64,000 bases of DNA, taken from the NCBI GenBank assembly GCA_029932855.1, contig JAOZPG010000001.1:245084-309083 (forward strand). The letters are read 5' to 3'. The position numbers were made by a program, and so were the translations under genes. The stretch comes from Bacteroidales bacterium. Lineage in GTDB: Bacteria; Bacteroidota; Bacteroidia; Bacteroidales; VadinHA17. Below the pieces are notes generated by a model. It did no database searches. It was given only the letters and a program-made list of their open reading frames with translations, and was not told the origin of the DNA. This document shows, in pieces, positions 9,090 through 19,236 of the stretch. Numbering within the stretch: position 1 is the first letter of the stretch; each line of letters opens with the position of its first letter.

Positions 9090-11852
9090 ATGAGCAGGAA
9101 GATCTGGAGTATAATACTGGCAATAATCCTACTTGGAATACTTGGTGCCGGTTATGTTTTTTTAAAGTCCGGATTTGCAACACAGGCAAGTCCATATAAA
9201 GCTGTCCCGCCGGATGCTGCATTAATAATTGAATCAACAGGTTTTAATAAGATTATTTCCCGTATAAGAGAAGATAACATGATCTGGGATCAGTTGAAAA
9301 GCATGGAAGCGGTGAAAAAGGCTGACAGGAAACTAGCTTTTATAGATTCATTGTTATTATCTGATAATGAGTTTTACAAACTTTTTGGAGACAGGAATTT
9401 TCTTTGCAGCGTTCATCAAACAGGTAAAAACGATCTGGAGCTGCTTATTTTGTTAAATACTGCTCCGAATACTACTTTTTCCGGCCTGAACAAAGTAATA
9501 TCTGAAATACCGGGTCCTGGCAATAATATTCGTATAAGAAATTATCAAAAAACCAGGATAGTTGAATTAAGTGACAAGTCAAAGAAGCTTAAGTATGTAT
9601 ATTCCCTGTACAAGGGGGTTTTTCTTTTCAGTTCATCACCAATACTTGTTGAAAGTGCTATAAGGCAACTGGATCTTGACAATAATATATTGCTTGAGAA
9701 TGGTTTCCTGGATGTTAAAAAAACAGCAGGGAAGAATACTGCAGCTAATCTTTATGTAAGCTTTGAGGATTTTCATCGTTTCCTGTCGGTATTTATGAGC
9801 AATGAGATGAACAAATGGCTGAGAAGCATCAATTCATTTGCCAACTGGGCTGAACTTGATTTTCATGCCGGGGAAGACAAAATAATGTTAAATGGCTTTT
9901 CATACAGCAACAATATTTCAAATAACTATCTTGACATATTTGCGGGGCAGTCACCTCAAAAAATTGAGGTGGACAGGCTGCTGCCAGACAATACTGTTAA
10001 CTATATCGCTTTTGGGATAAGTGATTTTGAGGAATTTTTTAAAAAGAGAAAAAACTACCTGGCATCAGGTAATAAATTCCAGGGCTATAAGCTTGAGATA
10101 GATAAACTAAGAGATTTATTGGGGATAGATATTATTGATATGTTTTCATCCTTAATTGGGAATGAAGCAGTGCTTGCACATACAGGCATTAAAAATATAG
10201 ATGAAAGTGAAAATCGTTTTGCCTTATTAAAGATTAACAGTGCAAGCCAGGCAAGACTGGCAATCCTGAAGCTCCTGGAGAATTATTCAAAATCATCATC
10301 CATACCACTTGAAAATATGATCTATGAAGCAAATATAGATGAGGAAAAACATTTTCAGGTTTATAAATTACCTTCATCCAATATTCCGGAATTATTGTTT
10401 GGCGGCTTTTTCAATAATTCCGATTTCACTTACATGAGTTTTGTTGAGGATTATATGATATTCGGGAATTCTATAAGATCAATTTCCAATTTCATTCATT
10501 ATCAACTGTTACAGCAAACCCTGATAAATGATTTTGATTACAGGGAATTTCTTGAAACGCTTTCATCAAGGTCAAATATCCTGTTTTATGCTTATGCGCC
10601 AAGGTCAACAGAGCTTTTACAAAGGATATTAAATGAGGAATATGTAAAGGGTTTGGCAGAGCACGAAGAAATACTGAAGAAGGTTCAGGCAATTGGTTTC
10701 CAGATCAGTGTTGAGAATATGATGTATTATAATAATTTGACATTGAAATATCAGGCCGAGTACAAGGAGAAAGCTGAAACTCAGTGGGAGAGCATGTTAG
10801 ATGCTACTCTCCTGTCAAAACCTGTTTTTGTAACTAACCATAATACCGGTGCTAAAGAGATATTTATTCAGGACGAGAAAAATAATATTTACCTTATTAA
10901 TTCAGCCGGAAGGATATTATGGAGAATGAATATACCTGAAAAAATCATAAGTGATATATACCAGATTGATTTTTACAGGAATAATAAGCTTCAGATATTA
11001 TTTAATACATCTAATTATATTTATCTTATTGACAGGAATGGGAATAATGTTGAGAACTACCCGGTAAAGCTAAGGTCTGAGGCCGGCAACGGAATCATGA
11101 TTTTTGATTATGAAAAAAATAAGGATTACAGGTTTTGCCTGACAGGTATTGATAAGAAAGTTTATTTATTTACCAAAGAAGGTAAAATTGTAAATGGCTG
11201 GTCCCTTCCCGAAACAGAGTCAATAGTCAGGAGTCCGGTTCGGCACTTCCGGTCCGGTACAAAAGATTATATTGTGTTTTCAGATGATTATAAATTTTAT
11301 ATACTTAATCGCAGGGGGAATATCCGGGTAGAGGTAAAAGAAACAATAAAAAAACCGGCAAAACAGAATATTCTCTTTGTAAAACATAAAGGAGAAAGTA
11401 AATTTGTAACAACACAGTCAGACGGAACGGTATGTTTTATTGACCTGGAAGGGAATATTGAGAAAAGGACATTTCAGGAATTTAGTCCCGATCATTACTT
11501 TGATTATAAGGATATAAACGGGGACGGGAAGTTTGAGTTTATTTTTCTTGACGGGAGAGAGTTAAAAGTGTTTAACTCAAATGGCAAAAAGAGATTTTCA
11601 TATGAGTTTAAAAGCGAAATAAGCAATAAGCCGGTATTTTATACATTTTCGGCAAAGGATATTAAGATTGGAGTGGTTTCTGTTACAGATGGTTTAATCT
11701 ATCTTATTAATAATGACGGGAACTTATATAATAACTTCCCTTTATCAGGACAAACATTGTTTTCAATAGGGAAATTCAGGAGTTCAAGCAGCAAATACAG
11801 CCTGATTGTTGGGGGAGAAGATAACTTTTTATATAATTATTCCGTAAATTAG
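9090..11852 (+). CDS. Membrane-anchored DUF3352-like protein with C-terminal propeller
   Basis: Function is unknown. The 920-residue product has one N-terminal membrane anchor (about 5-26), then a region of about 550 residues resembling DUF3352 proteins of Bacteroidota (PPDAALIIESTGF near the start). The last roughly 330 residues are repeated short beta-blades with phrases such as YLIDRNGNN, YLFTKEGKI, FYILNRRGN and YLINNDGN, plus DINGDGKFEF. This pattern is seen in PQQ- or FG-GAP-like beta-propellers. Most of the protein should be periplasmic. It is the first gene of a likely operon with the lipoprotein gene 34 bp downstream and the DUF5723 gene, so it probably serves in an envelope assembly. 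The DUF3352 call is by resemblance only. Confidence 0.7.
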   Translation: MSRKIWSIILAIILLGILGAGYVFLKSGFATQASPYKAVPPDAALIIESTGFNKIISRIREDNMIWDQLKSMEAVKKADRKLAFIDSLLLSDNEFYKLFGDRNFLCSVHQTGKNDLELLILLNTAPNTTFSGLNKVISEIPGPGNNIRIRNYQKTRIVELSDKSKKLKYVYSLYKGVFLFSSSPILVESAIRQLDLDNNILLENGFLDVKKTAGKNTAANLYVSFEDFHRFLSVFMSNEMNKWLRSINSFANWAELDFHAGEDKIMLNGFSYSNNISNNYLDIFAGQSPQKIEVDRLLPDNTVNYIAFGISDFEEFFKKRKNYLASGNKFQGYKLEIDKLRDLLGIDIIDMFSSLIGNEAVLAHTGIKNIDESENRFALLKINSASQARLAILKLLENYSKSSSIPLENMIYEANIDEEKHFQVYKLPSSNIPELLFGGFFNNSDFTYMSFVEDYMIFGNSIRSISNFIHYQLLQQTLINDFDYREFLETLSSRSNILFYAYAPRSTELLQRILNEEYVKGLAEHEEILKKVQAIGFQISVENMMYYNNLTLKYQAEYKEKAETQWESMLDATLLSKPVFVTNHNTGAKEIFIQDEKNNIYLINSAGRILWRMNIPEKIISDIYQIDFYRNNKLQILFNTSNYIYLIDRNGNNVENYPVKLRSEAGNGIMIFDYEKNKDYRFCLTGIDKKVYLFTKEGKIVNGWSLPETESIVRSPVRHFRSGTKDYIVFSDDYKFYILNRRGNIRVEVKETIKKPAKQNILFVKHKGESKFVTTQSDGTVCFIDLEGNIEKRTFQEFSPDHYFDYKDINGDGKFEFIFLDGRELKVFNSNGKKRFSYEFKSEISNKPVFYTFSAKDIKIGVVSVTDGLIYLINNDGNLYNNFPLSGQTLFSIGKFRSSSSKYSLIVGGEDNFLYNYSVN

Positions 11853-11886
11853 TTATCTCTACTAATTAATTACAGTTCGAGCAATT

Positions 11887-13995
11887 ATGAAATACTTAAA
11901 TAATATTTTGATAATCTTTCTGGCGGGAGTATTTATAGTTTCAAATTCCTGTGTTAAGGAAGAATACGATTTTAATAAGTTGTCGACAGATATGTCACTG
12001 AGTCCCCGCTTTGTTTTCCCTGTTGTGACAGGGATTCTTACGCTTGGAAATAGTTTTGAAGAAAAAGATGATACTATTGTTGTAAATGAAGATGGTATTA
12101 TTAAGTTGATGTTTCACCAGGATTCATTATTTCAGTTTGATGTTAACGAGCTGGTAGATATAGAAGACCAGACCCCTCCTGTACCCGAAGCTGTTTTGCT
12201 GGGGAGTGTGTTTATTGAGAATTTTAGTTATAATGGCTTTTTAACGCTTGATGATATTTCTTTGAACTTTGATGCTCCAACGCGTAGCGACCTGGTGACA
12301 AAAAATAATACAACAGATATCTTTCCGGTAGTTTCTCCTCCAAATAGCGGAAATTTTGATATGCCGCCTTTTTCAAATTTTACCCAGGTAGTAGTTGATA
12401 GTGGAAAGATATCTATTGAAATTACCAATAACCTGCCTGTGGAGGTATCATTTACATTAAGACTTAAGCAGGCATCGGGTCAGATTGGAAGTGATTTCGT
12501 TTTTAGTTCGATAGCTGCAGGAGGAAGCCAAACCCGGTCGATTGATGATATCAGTGGTAACCTGACCAATGATTTTAATTTTGATATTATTGACTTCAGT
12601 TCTCCCGGGAGTAGTCCGGCTACTGTCCCGATATATTTGTCTGACCAGTTAGTTATATCCCTGAATTCAGATTATGTTGTTGCCTATTCAGGTACGGCAG
12701 TATTAATTGACCAGGTATTCTTTGAGGAGACAGATACCATAGACGTAGAGGTAGAATCGGGCACGGAAATTACCGACATAGAGTTTATTTCAGCAAATGT
12801 TAATTATACTTTTGATTCTGACATTCATGAGAAATTAACAGCCAACATCATTATTCCAAGCGGCATGCTTAATGGTGAAACCCTCAGGCATGATACATCA
12901 CTGGCTGCAGAGCAGACTATTAGTTCAAGCTGGTCACTTGCCGGAGCTTCCATTGATCTTGCATTTGATCCTGCCAGGCCGTATAATAAACTTCCCCTTA
13001 GCTTTTCTGCGGCAATTGAGTCTTCAGGTAATATGATAGATTTTGATTTTGTACATGCTTTTTTACGTGAATACACTATTACAGATATTAATATAGCTTA
13101 TGTTGAGGGATATTTCGGGCAGGAAATAATTAGTCTTGACCAGGATTCAATAGACCTGGATATGGAAGAGATTACTAAAAATATTACAGGGACACTTATA
13201 TTTACAAATCCAAGGATAAGCATTCCTTATACCAATAGTATAGGGGTTCCTGCCGAGGTGGAAATACTTCTGAACGGAGAAGATTCAGATGGTAATAATG
13301 TAGATTTAAATGCACCGGTAACAGATATTGAACGGCCGGCAGACAGGAATGATCCGGATGTTGAAGGCAGCATAGATTTTACAAGGGACAATTCAGCCAT
13401 TGTTGACCTGATTGAGCTCAGGCCCGAAACAATCAGATATTCAGGGGAGGTAAAGATGAACCCCGACGGACCGACTGGTACGAGAGATAATTTTTTAAAG
13501 AGCAACAGTTCAATTGTGGGTGACCTGGATGTTGAAATACCATCTTCAATAATTGCAGATAACCTGCTGCTGAAAGATACAATTGAGAATCCTTTTCATA
13601 CTGATGATCCTGATGAGTTTGGATTGGATGACCTGGAGTATTTTAATCTTTATGTCTCAGCTGTTAACGGCTTCCCTCTGGAGATAGGTTTTACAATTAC
13701 TCCATACGATGAGATAAACGGAGAGTATCCTGCTTTAGATGTTCCTCAGTTGTTTCCGGCTGCAGCTGTTGATGCAAGCGGAAGGGTTAGTGAGCCTGCT
13801 GAAATGAGTGAGCCCGTGGTGATAGAGTTAGATTCTATTATGCTTGCCAACCTGCAGAATGCAGACAGCCTTATTGTTCAGGCCCGGTTTAATACTACCG
13901 AGAACGGTACGGAAGGAGTAACATTCTATGTAGATTACAGCATTGACTTCAGGCTTGCTGTAGGAGTAGGCTTAAATATGACCATTGACAAATAA
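11887..13995 (+). CDS. Large conserved lipoprotein, function unknown
   Basis: The 702-residue protein starts with a lipoprotein signal (hydrophobic stretch, then SNSC) and continues CVKEEYDFNKL, a start often seen in Bacteroidota surface lipoproteins. The rest is Asp/Ser/Thr-rich predicted beta structure with no catalytic motif that I recognise. It contains segments resembling stacked Ig-like domains. It sits between the propeller protein and the DUF5723 protein, one base from the latter, so co-translation is likely. Export to the outer membrane is inferred from the signal alone. Confidence 0.7.
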   Translation: MKYLNNILIIFLAGVFIVSNSCVKEEYDFNKLSTDMSLSPRFVFPVVTGILTLGNSFEEKDDTIVVNEDGIIKLMFHQDSLFQFDVNELVDIEDQTPPVPEAVLLGSVFIENFSYNGFLTLDDISLNFDAPTRSDLVTKNNTTDIFPVVSPPNSGNFDMPPFSNFTQVVVDSGKISIEITNNLPVEVSFTLRLKQASGQIGSDFVFSSIAAGGSQTRSIDDISGNLTNDFNFDIIDFSSPGSSPATVPIYLSDQLVISLNSDYVVAYSGTAVLIDQVFFEETDTIDVEVESGTEITDIEFISANVNYTFDSDIHEKLTANIIIPSGMLNGETLRHDTSLAAEQTISSSWSLAGASIDLAFDPARPYNKLPLSFSAAIESSGNMIDFDFVHAFLREYTITDINIAYVEGYFGQEIISLDQDSIDLDMEEITKNITGTLIFTNPRISIPYTNSIGVPAEVEILLNGEDSDGNNVDLNAPVTDIERPADRNDPDVEGSIDFTRDNSAIVDLIELRPETIRYSGEVKMNPDGPTGTRDNFLKSNSSIVGDLDVEIPSSIIADNLLLKDTIENPFHTDDPDEFGLDDLEYFNLYVSAVNGFPLEIGFTITPYDEINGEYPALDVPQLFPAAAVDASGRVSEPAEMSEPVVIELDSIMLANLQNADSLIVQARFNTTENGTEGVTFYVDYSIDFRLAVGVGLNMTIDK

Positions 13996-13996
13996 A

Positions 13997-15532
13997 ATGT
14001 TGAATTTCAAAAGAATCGGCATGATAAAAAACTTAAATACTGACAAGAAGGAATATATTAGAAAAGGCAGGGAGTTAGTTATATTTCTTTTCTTATTGCT
14101 AATACCTGCTATTTCATTCTCACAACAAAGCCAGACCTTGTATTACCTTGATGTGCCACAATCAAGGCTTTTTAACCCGGCAATGGAAGGCCTTTGCAGG
14201 GGCTATGTTGGATTTCCGGGTATTAACTCGGTTTATACAGGCTTAAATAATAATTTTATTCAGATGGAGGATGTGATATTCAGTGGGAGTAATGAGTATT
14301 CAGACTCTTTAATAACCCCGCTGCATCCAAGTTATGACATAGATATTTTCCTGGATAAGCTTAAAGACCTGAACAGGTTGTCTCCTGAAGTATATGAAAG
14401 TATCTTAAGTTTTGGTTTTACTGCGGGAGATAATTATTTTTTCCTGGATATTGCCGACAGGCTGGATGCTAATGTTTCTATCCCCAAAGATATGTTTACG
14501 CTGGCACTTAAAGGGAATGTGGATTTTTTGAATTCTTCAGTCGATCTTTCTGATCTGAATCTTGGTGCCAGCTGGTACAGAGAATTTGGCTTTGGATTTT
14601 CAAGGGAAGTCTCCGGTAATTTGCGGATAGGGGCCAAGGCAAAAATATTGTTTGGTATCGCTAATGTGTCTATAAAAAATAATGGTCTCAATCTTCAGAT
14701 CGACGAATCTAATTTATTTTCACATACATTAAATGCCGATCTAAGCATAAATGTTAGTCGAAATATTGACTTTTACCGGGATCCTGAGACCGGAACTATT
14801 GATTCTATGTATATGGAAGAACCGGATCTTTTGCCATTGATAATAAATTTTAGTAATCCGGGCTTTGGGATAGATATAGGTGCGGTTTATAATATCAATA
14901 AGCAGTTTTCTGTTTCGGCAAGCATTGTTGATCTTGGTTATATACTGTGGAAAGAGCAATCTTCTAACCTGAATGTAAAAGGTTCTTATGAGTTTGAGGG
15001 GCTTAATATAAGCTCTATGCTTGTAGTAAATGACAGCAGTAGTATGGATGATGTTCTGGATGAGTTGTTAGATACTTTACTCGTGACCTTTGATCCTGCA
15101 GACAGTCATGATGCATATAAGACCTATACACCGGCCAAGGTTTATATTGGGGCAAATTATAAGGTGCATGATAATATTTCTTTCGGTCTTTTGTCGAAGA
15201 CACAAATTGAGAAGGGTAAATTATGGGAATCATTGACATTTTCTGCCAACCTTAGGGCAGGGAAGGCTCTAACGACCAGTTTCAGTTATTCCCTTACAAA
15301 CAGCATATATAATAATATTGGTGTGGGACTTAGCCTCAGGGGAGGCCCTTTCCAGTTTTATTTTGTAACAGATAAGATTTATTATAAGTTGTCGAGACTA
15401 AGAATGGATATTGAAAATTCAAGCGATATTATAATCCCATCTAATTTTGACAGTTTTAATTTCAGGTTCGGATTTAATATTATCTTCGGTTGTAAATCAA
15501 AGCGTCCCAAAGACAGGCCTATGATAAATTAA
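13997..15532 (+). CDS. DUF5723 family outer-membrane protein
   Basis: This Bacteroidota family has no assigned function. The mature protein starts QQSQTLYYLDVPQSRLFNPA after a signal peptide (FLFLLLIPAISFS). It is rich in alternating beta strands and resembles PorP/SprF- or PorV-like barrels. The ORF track starts at a TTG (13985). I prefer the ATG at 13997, one base after the upstream stop. The ATG at 14021 (MIKNL) is equally possible because the signal peptide core is further in. It is the third gene of the 9090-15532 operon. A membrane barrel is a reasonable but unproven structural guess. Confidence 0.7.
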   Translation: MLNFKRIGMIKNLNTDKKEYIRKGRELVIFLFLLLIPAISFSQQSQTLYYLDVPQSRLFNPAMEGLCRGYVGFPGINSVYTGLNNNFIQMEDVIFSGSNEYSDSLITPLHPSYDIDIFLDKLKDLNRLSPEVYESILSFGFTAGDNYFFLDIADRLDANVSIPKDMFTLALKGNVDFLNSSVDLSDLNLGASWYREFGFGFSREVSGNLRIGAKAKILFGIANVSIKNNGLNLQIDESNLFSHTLNADLSINVSRNIDFYRDPETGTIDSMYMEEPDLLPLIINFSNPGFGIDIGAVYNINKQFSVSASIVDLGYILWKEQSSNLNVKGSYEFEGLNISSMLVVNDSSSMDDVLDELLDTLLVTFDPADSHDAYKTYTPAKVYIGANYKVHDNISFGLLSKTQIEKGKLWESLTFSANLRAGKALTTSFSYSLTNSIYNNIGVGLSLRGGPFQFYFVTDKIYYKLSRLRMDIENSSDIIIPSNFDSFNFRFGFNIIFGCKSKRPKDRPMIN

Positions 15533-15610
15533 TTTGTCAGGCTTCGGTTTTAATTCTTTTACCAGCTTGGAAAAAATAAGTAAATTCGCAGCAATTGTAT
15601 CTATTGATCA

Positions 15611-15838
15611 ATGGCAGCATTATTCCGTATAATATTATTTCTTTTACTGGCCTATTACCTGGTAAAGATCTTTTCATTCTTGTTCAGGTCGCCGAATACA
15701 AATAAGAGGCCCGGAGAAGATAATTATCAAAGATCTTCCAGGAAGGAAGGTGAAGTAAGCATTGATCATGTTCCCGATAAGGACGAAACTATAAATAAAG
15801 ACAAAGGAGATTATGTGGATTACGAGGAACTGGAATAA
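15611..15838 (+). CDS. DUF4834 family small membrane protein
   Basis: The 75-residue protein has one N-terminal membrane segment (about 4-24) followed by a charged tail. The tail has the family features KEGEVSID and the ending GDYVDYEELE. DUF4834 proteins are short Bacteroidota inner-membrane proteins of unknown role. It lies 18 bp upstream of the yfhO-like gene and is probably co-transcribed with it. Confidence 0.75.
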   Translation: MAALFRIILFLLLAYYLVKIFSFLFRSPNTNKRPGEDNYQRSSRKEGEVSIDHVPDKDETINKDKGDYVDYEELE

Positions 15839-15856
15839 AATTATTGATCAAATAAA

Positions 15857-18292
15857 ATGAAAAAGTTATCGCTTAAAAAAATTATTCCTCATGTTACAGC
15901 TGTTATTATCTTTCTGGTACTGACATTAAGCTATCTGAACCCTATGCTTGAAGGTAAAAAACTCAGGCAGCATGATTCTATGCAATTCAGGGGAATGTCT
16001 AAAGAGATAGTTGATTACAGGGAAGAAACGGGTAAAGAGGCACTTTGGACAAATAGCATGTTTGGAGGAATGCCGGCATATTTAATAAGTGTTTATTATA
16101 AGTCTAACCTGTTCAGGTACCTGGACAAATATGTTTCACTTGGTTTAAAAACTCCTGCCAGTTTTGTTTTCCTTGCTTTCCTTGGCTTCTATTTTCTTCT
16201 GGTAATCGGCTTCAGAATGGATCCATGGCTGGGAATTGCGGGAGCGATAGCTTTTGGTCTTTCCACGTATTTCTTTATAATTGCTGCTGCGGGACATAAT
16301 ACCAAGGCACATGCACTGGCTTATGCGGCCCCTGTTATAGCGGGGGTGGTAATGGTGTTCAGGGGACAAAAGCTATGGGGGAGCGTGGTGACGGCAATAG
16401 CGCTTAGTATTCAGATATCAGCTAATCATCCGCAGATCACTTATTACACCATGTTACTGATACTGGTATTTGGTGTTGTGTTTTTAACAGATGCTATAAG
16501 GGAAAAGACAATAGTGGAATTTAGCACTAAAGTCTCTTTGTTGTTGCTGGCAGTAATAGTTTCAATTGGGGTAAATATTACCAGCCTGTATCTGACTTAT
16601 GATTATGGAAAGGATTCAATAAGAGGTAAGACGGAATTAAGTTCTGAAAAGGAAAACAGGACAGGAGGGCTGGATAAGGATTATATCCTGAATGATTATT
16701 CATATGGAATTGATGAGACACTGAACCTTATGATACCCAACTTTAAGGGGGGTGCAACAGGAGGCCTGGACCTGAAATCGAAAACATATAAAGAGCTGCG
16801 CAGGAATAATGTGCCTAATGCAGCCAGGATAGTGAAATATAGTCCCCTTGCTTATTGGGGGAAACAACGTTTTGTATCAGGACCGGTTTATATTGGAGCT
16901 GTTGTTGTTTTCCTGTTCTTTTTTGCGGCATTTTTTGTTAAGGGCCCGTATAAATGGTGGCTTGTAAGTGCTACCATTTTATCTATTATGCTTGCCTGGG
17001 GGAAGAACCTTATGTTTTTTTCAGATTTTTTTATAGACTATTTCCCGGGCTATAATAAGTTCAGGGCAGTTTCAATGACCCTGGTTATTGCCCAGATTAC
17101 TATACCGTTGCTGGCCCTGCTGGCTCTTGACAGGATAATTAAAGGAGATTATAGCAGGAATGATTTTTTAAAGGCTCTAAAATATTCATTTGCAATAAGC
17201 GGAGGTATCAGCCTGTTTTTCGCATTGTTTCCAGGTTTATTATTCAACTTTTCTGCTCCTGTAGATGAGCAGTTAATAGCTTCAGGATGGCCACAAAAGT
17301 TATTACAGGCCGTGTTGCAGGATAGGAAAGAGCTTTTACAGGAAGATTCTTTTCGTTCTTTTATTTTTATAAGCCTTAGTGCTATTGTTCTTTACTCATA
17401 TTTCAGGGGGTGGCTGCAGGGAAAATATTTTATAGCTGTTCTTGGAATATTGTTTATTGCCGATTTGTGGCCTGTTGACAGGAGGTATCTTAATAAAGAT
17501 AATTTTGAGACTCCCAGGGAGCAAAAAAATACATTTGTTCCTGCACCTGCCAACCTTGCGATATTAAAGGATAATGATCCTGATTTCAGGGTTTTAAACC
17601 TGACGGTAAGTACTTTTAATGATGCAGTAACTTCTTATCATCATAAGTCTGTCGGAGGATATCATGGAGCCAAGATGCGAAGATACCAGGAACTGATAAC
17701 TCATTATATTAGTCAGAATAATATGGGGGTATTAAATATGCTGAATACTAAGTATTTTATTGTTCCCGGACCGGATAATCAGGCACAGGCACGTCTGAAT
17801 CCTGATGCATATGGTAATGCCTGGTTTATTGACAGCTTTCATGTGGTGGAAAATGCAGATGAAGAAATAAAGATGCTGGGAGAAATTAATACCCGCACGG
17901 AGGCTGTTGTTGATAAGCGCTTCGATGATATTATTAAAAACTTTGTAGCTGAAAAGGATACAACAGCTGTAATCAGCTTAAAGTCTTATGCTCCGAATTA
18001 CCTTGTTTATGAATATAAGTCTGCCAGTGAACAGTTTGCAGTATTTTCCGAGATATTTTATGATAAAGGCTGGACAGCCTATATTGATGGTGCTGAAAGC
18101 CCCCATTTCAGGACAGATTACGTTTTAAGAGGAATGATATTACCTGCAGGTGAGCATAAGATTGAATTTAAGTTTCATCCGGCAGCATATTATACGGGAG
18201 AGAAAGTATCACTGGCCAGTTCACTTTTTTTATTGCTTCTGCTGGGGATTTTAAGTTTCAGGTCAATTAAGCAAGCTGTCAAGAATGACTAG
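15857..18292 (+). CDS. YfhO family multi-pass membrane protein
   Basis: The 811-residue protein has an N-terminal helix, then a large extracytoplasmic loop with the family motif LRQHDSMQFRGM (near 37) and SMFGGMPAYLISV. About ten more membrane segments follow, then a C-terminal soluble domain (about 540-790) with a final helix. YfhO proteins are GT-C-like membrane glycosyltransferases. In Bacillus a member glycosylates lipoteichoic acid, and in Bacteroidota the acceptor is unknown. The adjoining methyltransferase overlaps by 8 bp, suggesting coupled translation. Length matches Bacteroidota members. Confidence 0.85.
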   Translation: MKKLSLKKIIPHVTAVIIFLVLTLSYLNPMLEGKKLRQHDSMQFRGMSKEIVDYREETGKEALWTNSMFGGMPAYLISVYYKSNLFRYLDKYVSLGLKTPASFVFLAFLGFYFLLVIGFRMDPWLGIAGAIAFGLSTYFFIIAAAGHNTKAHALAYAAPVIAGVVMVFRGQKLWGSVVTAIALSIQISANHPQITYYTMLLILVFGVVFLTDAIREKTIVEFSTKVSLLLLAVIVSIGVNITSLYLTYDYGKDSIRGKTELSSEKENRTGGLDKDYILNDYSYGIDETLNLMIPNFKGGATGGLDLKSKTYKELRRNNVPNAARIVKYSPLAYWGKQRFVSGPVYIGAVVVFLFFFAAFFVKGPYKWWLVSATILSIMLAWGKNLMFFSDFFIDYFPGYNKFRAVSMTLVIAQITIPLLALLALDRIIKGDYSRNDFLKALKYSFAISGGISLFFALFPGLLFNFSAPVDEQLIASGWPQKLLQAVLQDRKELLQEDSFRSFIFISLSAIVLYSYFRGWLQGKYFIAVLGILFIADLWPVDRRYLNKDNFETPREQKNTFVPAPANLAILKDNDPDFRVLNLTVSTFNDAVTSYHHKSVGGYHGAKMRRYQELITHYISQNNMGVLNMLNTKYFIVPGPDNQAQARLNPDAYGNAWFIDSFHVVENADEEIKMLGEINTRTEAVVDKRFDDIIKNFVAEKDTTAVISLKSYAPNYLVYEYKSASEQFAVFSEIFYDKGWTAYIDGAESPHFRTDYVLRGMILPAGEHKIEFKFHPAAYYTGEKVSLASSLFLLLLLGILSFRSIKQAVKND

Positions 18293-19178
18293 GATAAACT
18301 ATACGGGCTGTCCCCTCTGCAATAGTACAAAGCTTTATGGCTTTATGAAAATAAAGGATTACTTCCTGAGCGGGGAGAGCTTTGAGCTGCAGAAGTGCAA
18401 TTCATGTGGTTTTGTTTTTACACAGGGGCATCCGGATAAAAATGAAATAGCTGAATATTACAAGTCGGAAGAATACATTTCTCACAGCGATATCCGTCGG
18501 GGACTGGTAAACAAAACCTATCATTATGCCAGACAGTTTATGCTTGGCAGTAAAAGAAGGCTGATCCGGAAATATATAGGTGAGAGTTCAGGATCCATAC
18601 TTGATATTGGAAGCGGAACCGGGTTTTTTCTTAAACATATGAAGGATCATGGCTGGAAAGTAAAAGCTATTGAGCCCAGTGAGGAGGGGAGAGCCTTTTG
18701 CAAAAGGGAATTTTCGATTGATGCACAAAAGCCCGGAGAGCTGTTTAAGATGGAAGACAGGAGCTTTGATGCAATAAGCATGTGGCACGTGCTGGAGCAT
18801 GTAGAAGATATGAATGGCTATATGAAAAAGATCTTTTCATTGCTTAAAAATGATGGGAAAGCTTTTATTGCACTACCAAATCATTTATCCCTTGATGCAG
18901 CAATGTATAAAGATAAATGGGCAGCCTGGGATGTGCCCAGGCATTTATGGCATTTTACACCAAAAACCTTCGAAAGCCTGGCCCTTAAACATAATTTCAA
19001 GCTTCTGAAAAAGAAAAGTATGCCACTGGATGCTGTTTATGTTTCCATATTGAGTGAGAAATACAGAAATAAACCATTCCCACTTATCAGAGGAGGCCTG
19101 ATAGGAATAGTTTCTCTTATCCGGGGTCTTATCAGCCTTAATAAAAGCAGTTCGATAATTTATGTCTTAAATAAATAA
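18285..19178 (+). CDS. Class I SAM-dependent methyltransferase with N-terminal zinc ribbon
   Basis: The 297-residue protein opens with a four-cysteine zinc-ribbon-like element (CPLC near 7, CNSC near 38). It then has a Methyltransf_23-type core, with motif I SILDIGSGTGFF near 104 and the post-motif acid in IEPSEEG. WHVLEHVEDM near 167 matches the usual WHVLEH element of this group. Such enzymes often modify sugars or lipid-linked glycans. Its overlap with the YfhO gene suggests the two act on the same envelope glycan, which is inference. Confidence 0.85.
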   Translation: MTRINYTGCPLCNSTKLYGFMKIKDYFLSGESFELQKCNSCGFVFTQGHPDKNEIAEYYKSEEYISHSDIRRGLVNKTYHYARQFMLGSKRRLIRKYIGESSGSILDIGSGTGFFLKHMKDHGWKVKAIEPSEEGRAFCKREFSIDAQKPGELFKMEDRSFDAISMWHVLEHVEDMNGYMKKIFSLLKNDGKAFIALPNHLSLDAAMYKDKWAAWDVPRHLWHFTPKTFESLALKHNFKLLKKKSMPLDAVYVSILSEKYRNKPFPLIRGGLIGIVSLIRGLISLNKSSSIIYVLNK

Positions 19179-19236
19179 CCACTTTGCCAGGAGATCAGTC
19201 CCGGGAAGGATCAGGGTATAATCAATTGTTTGGTTT

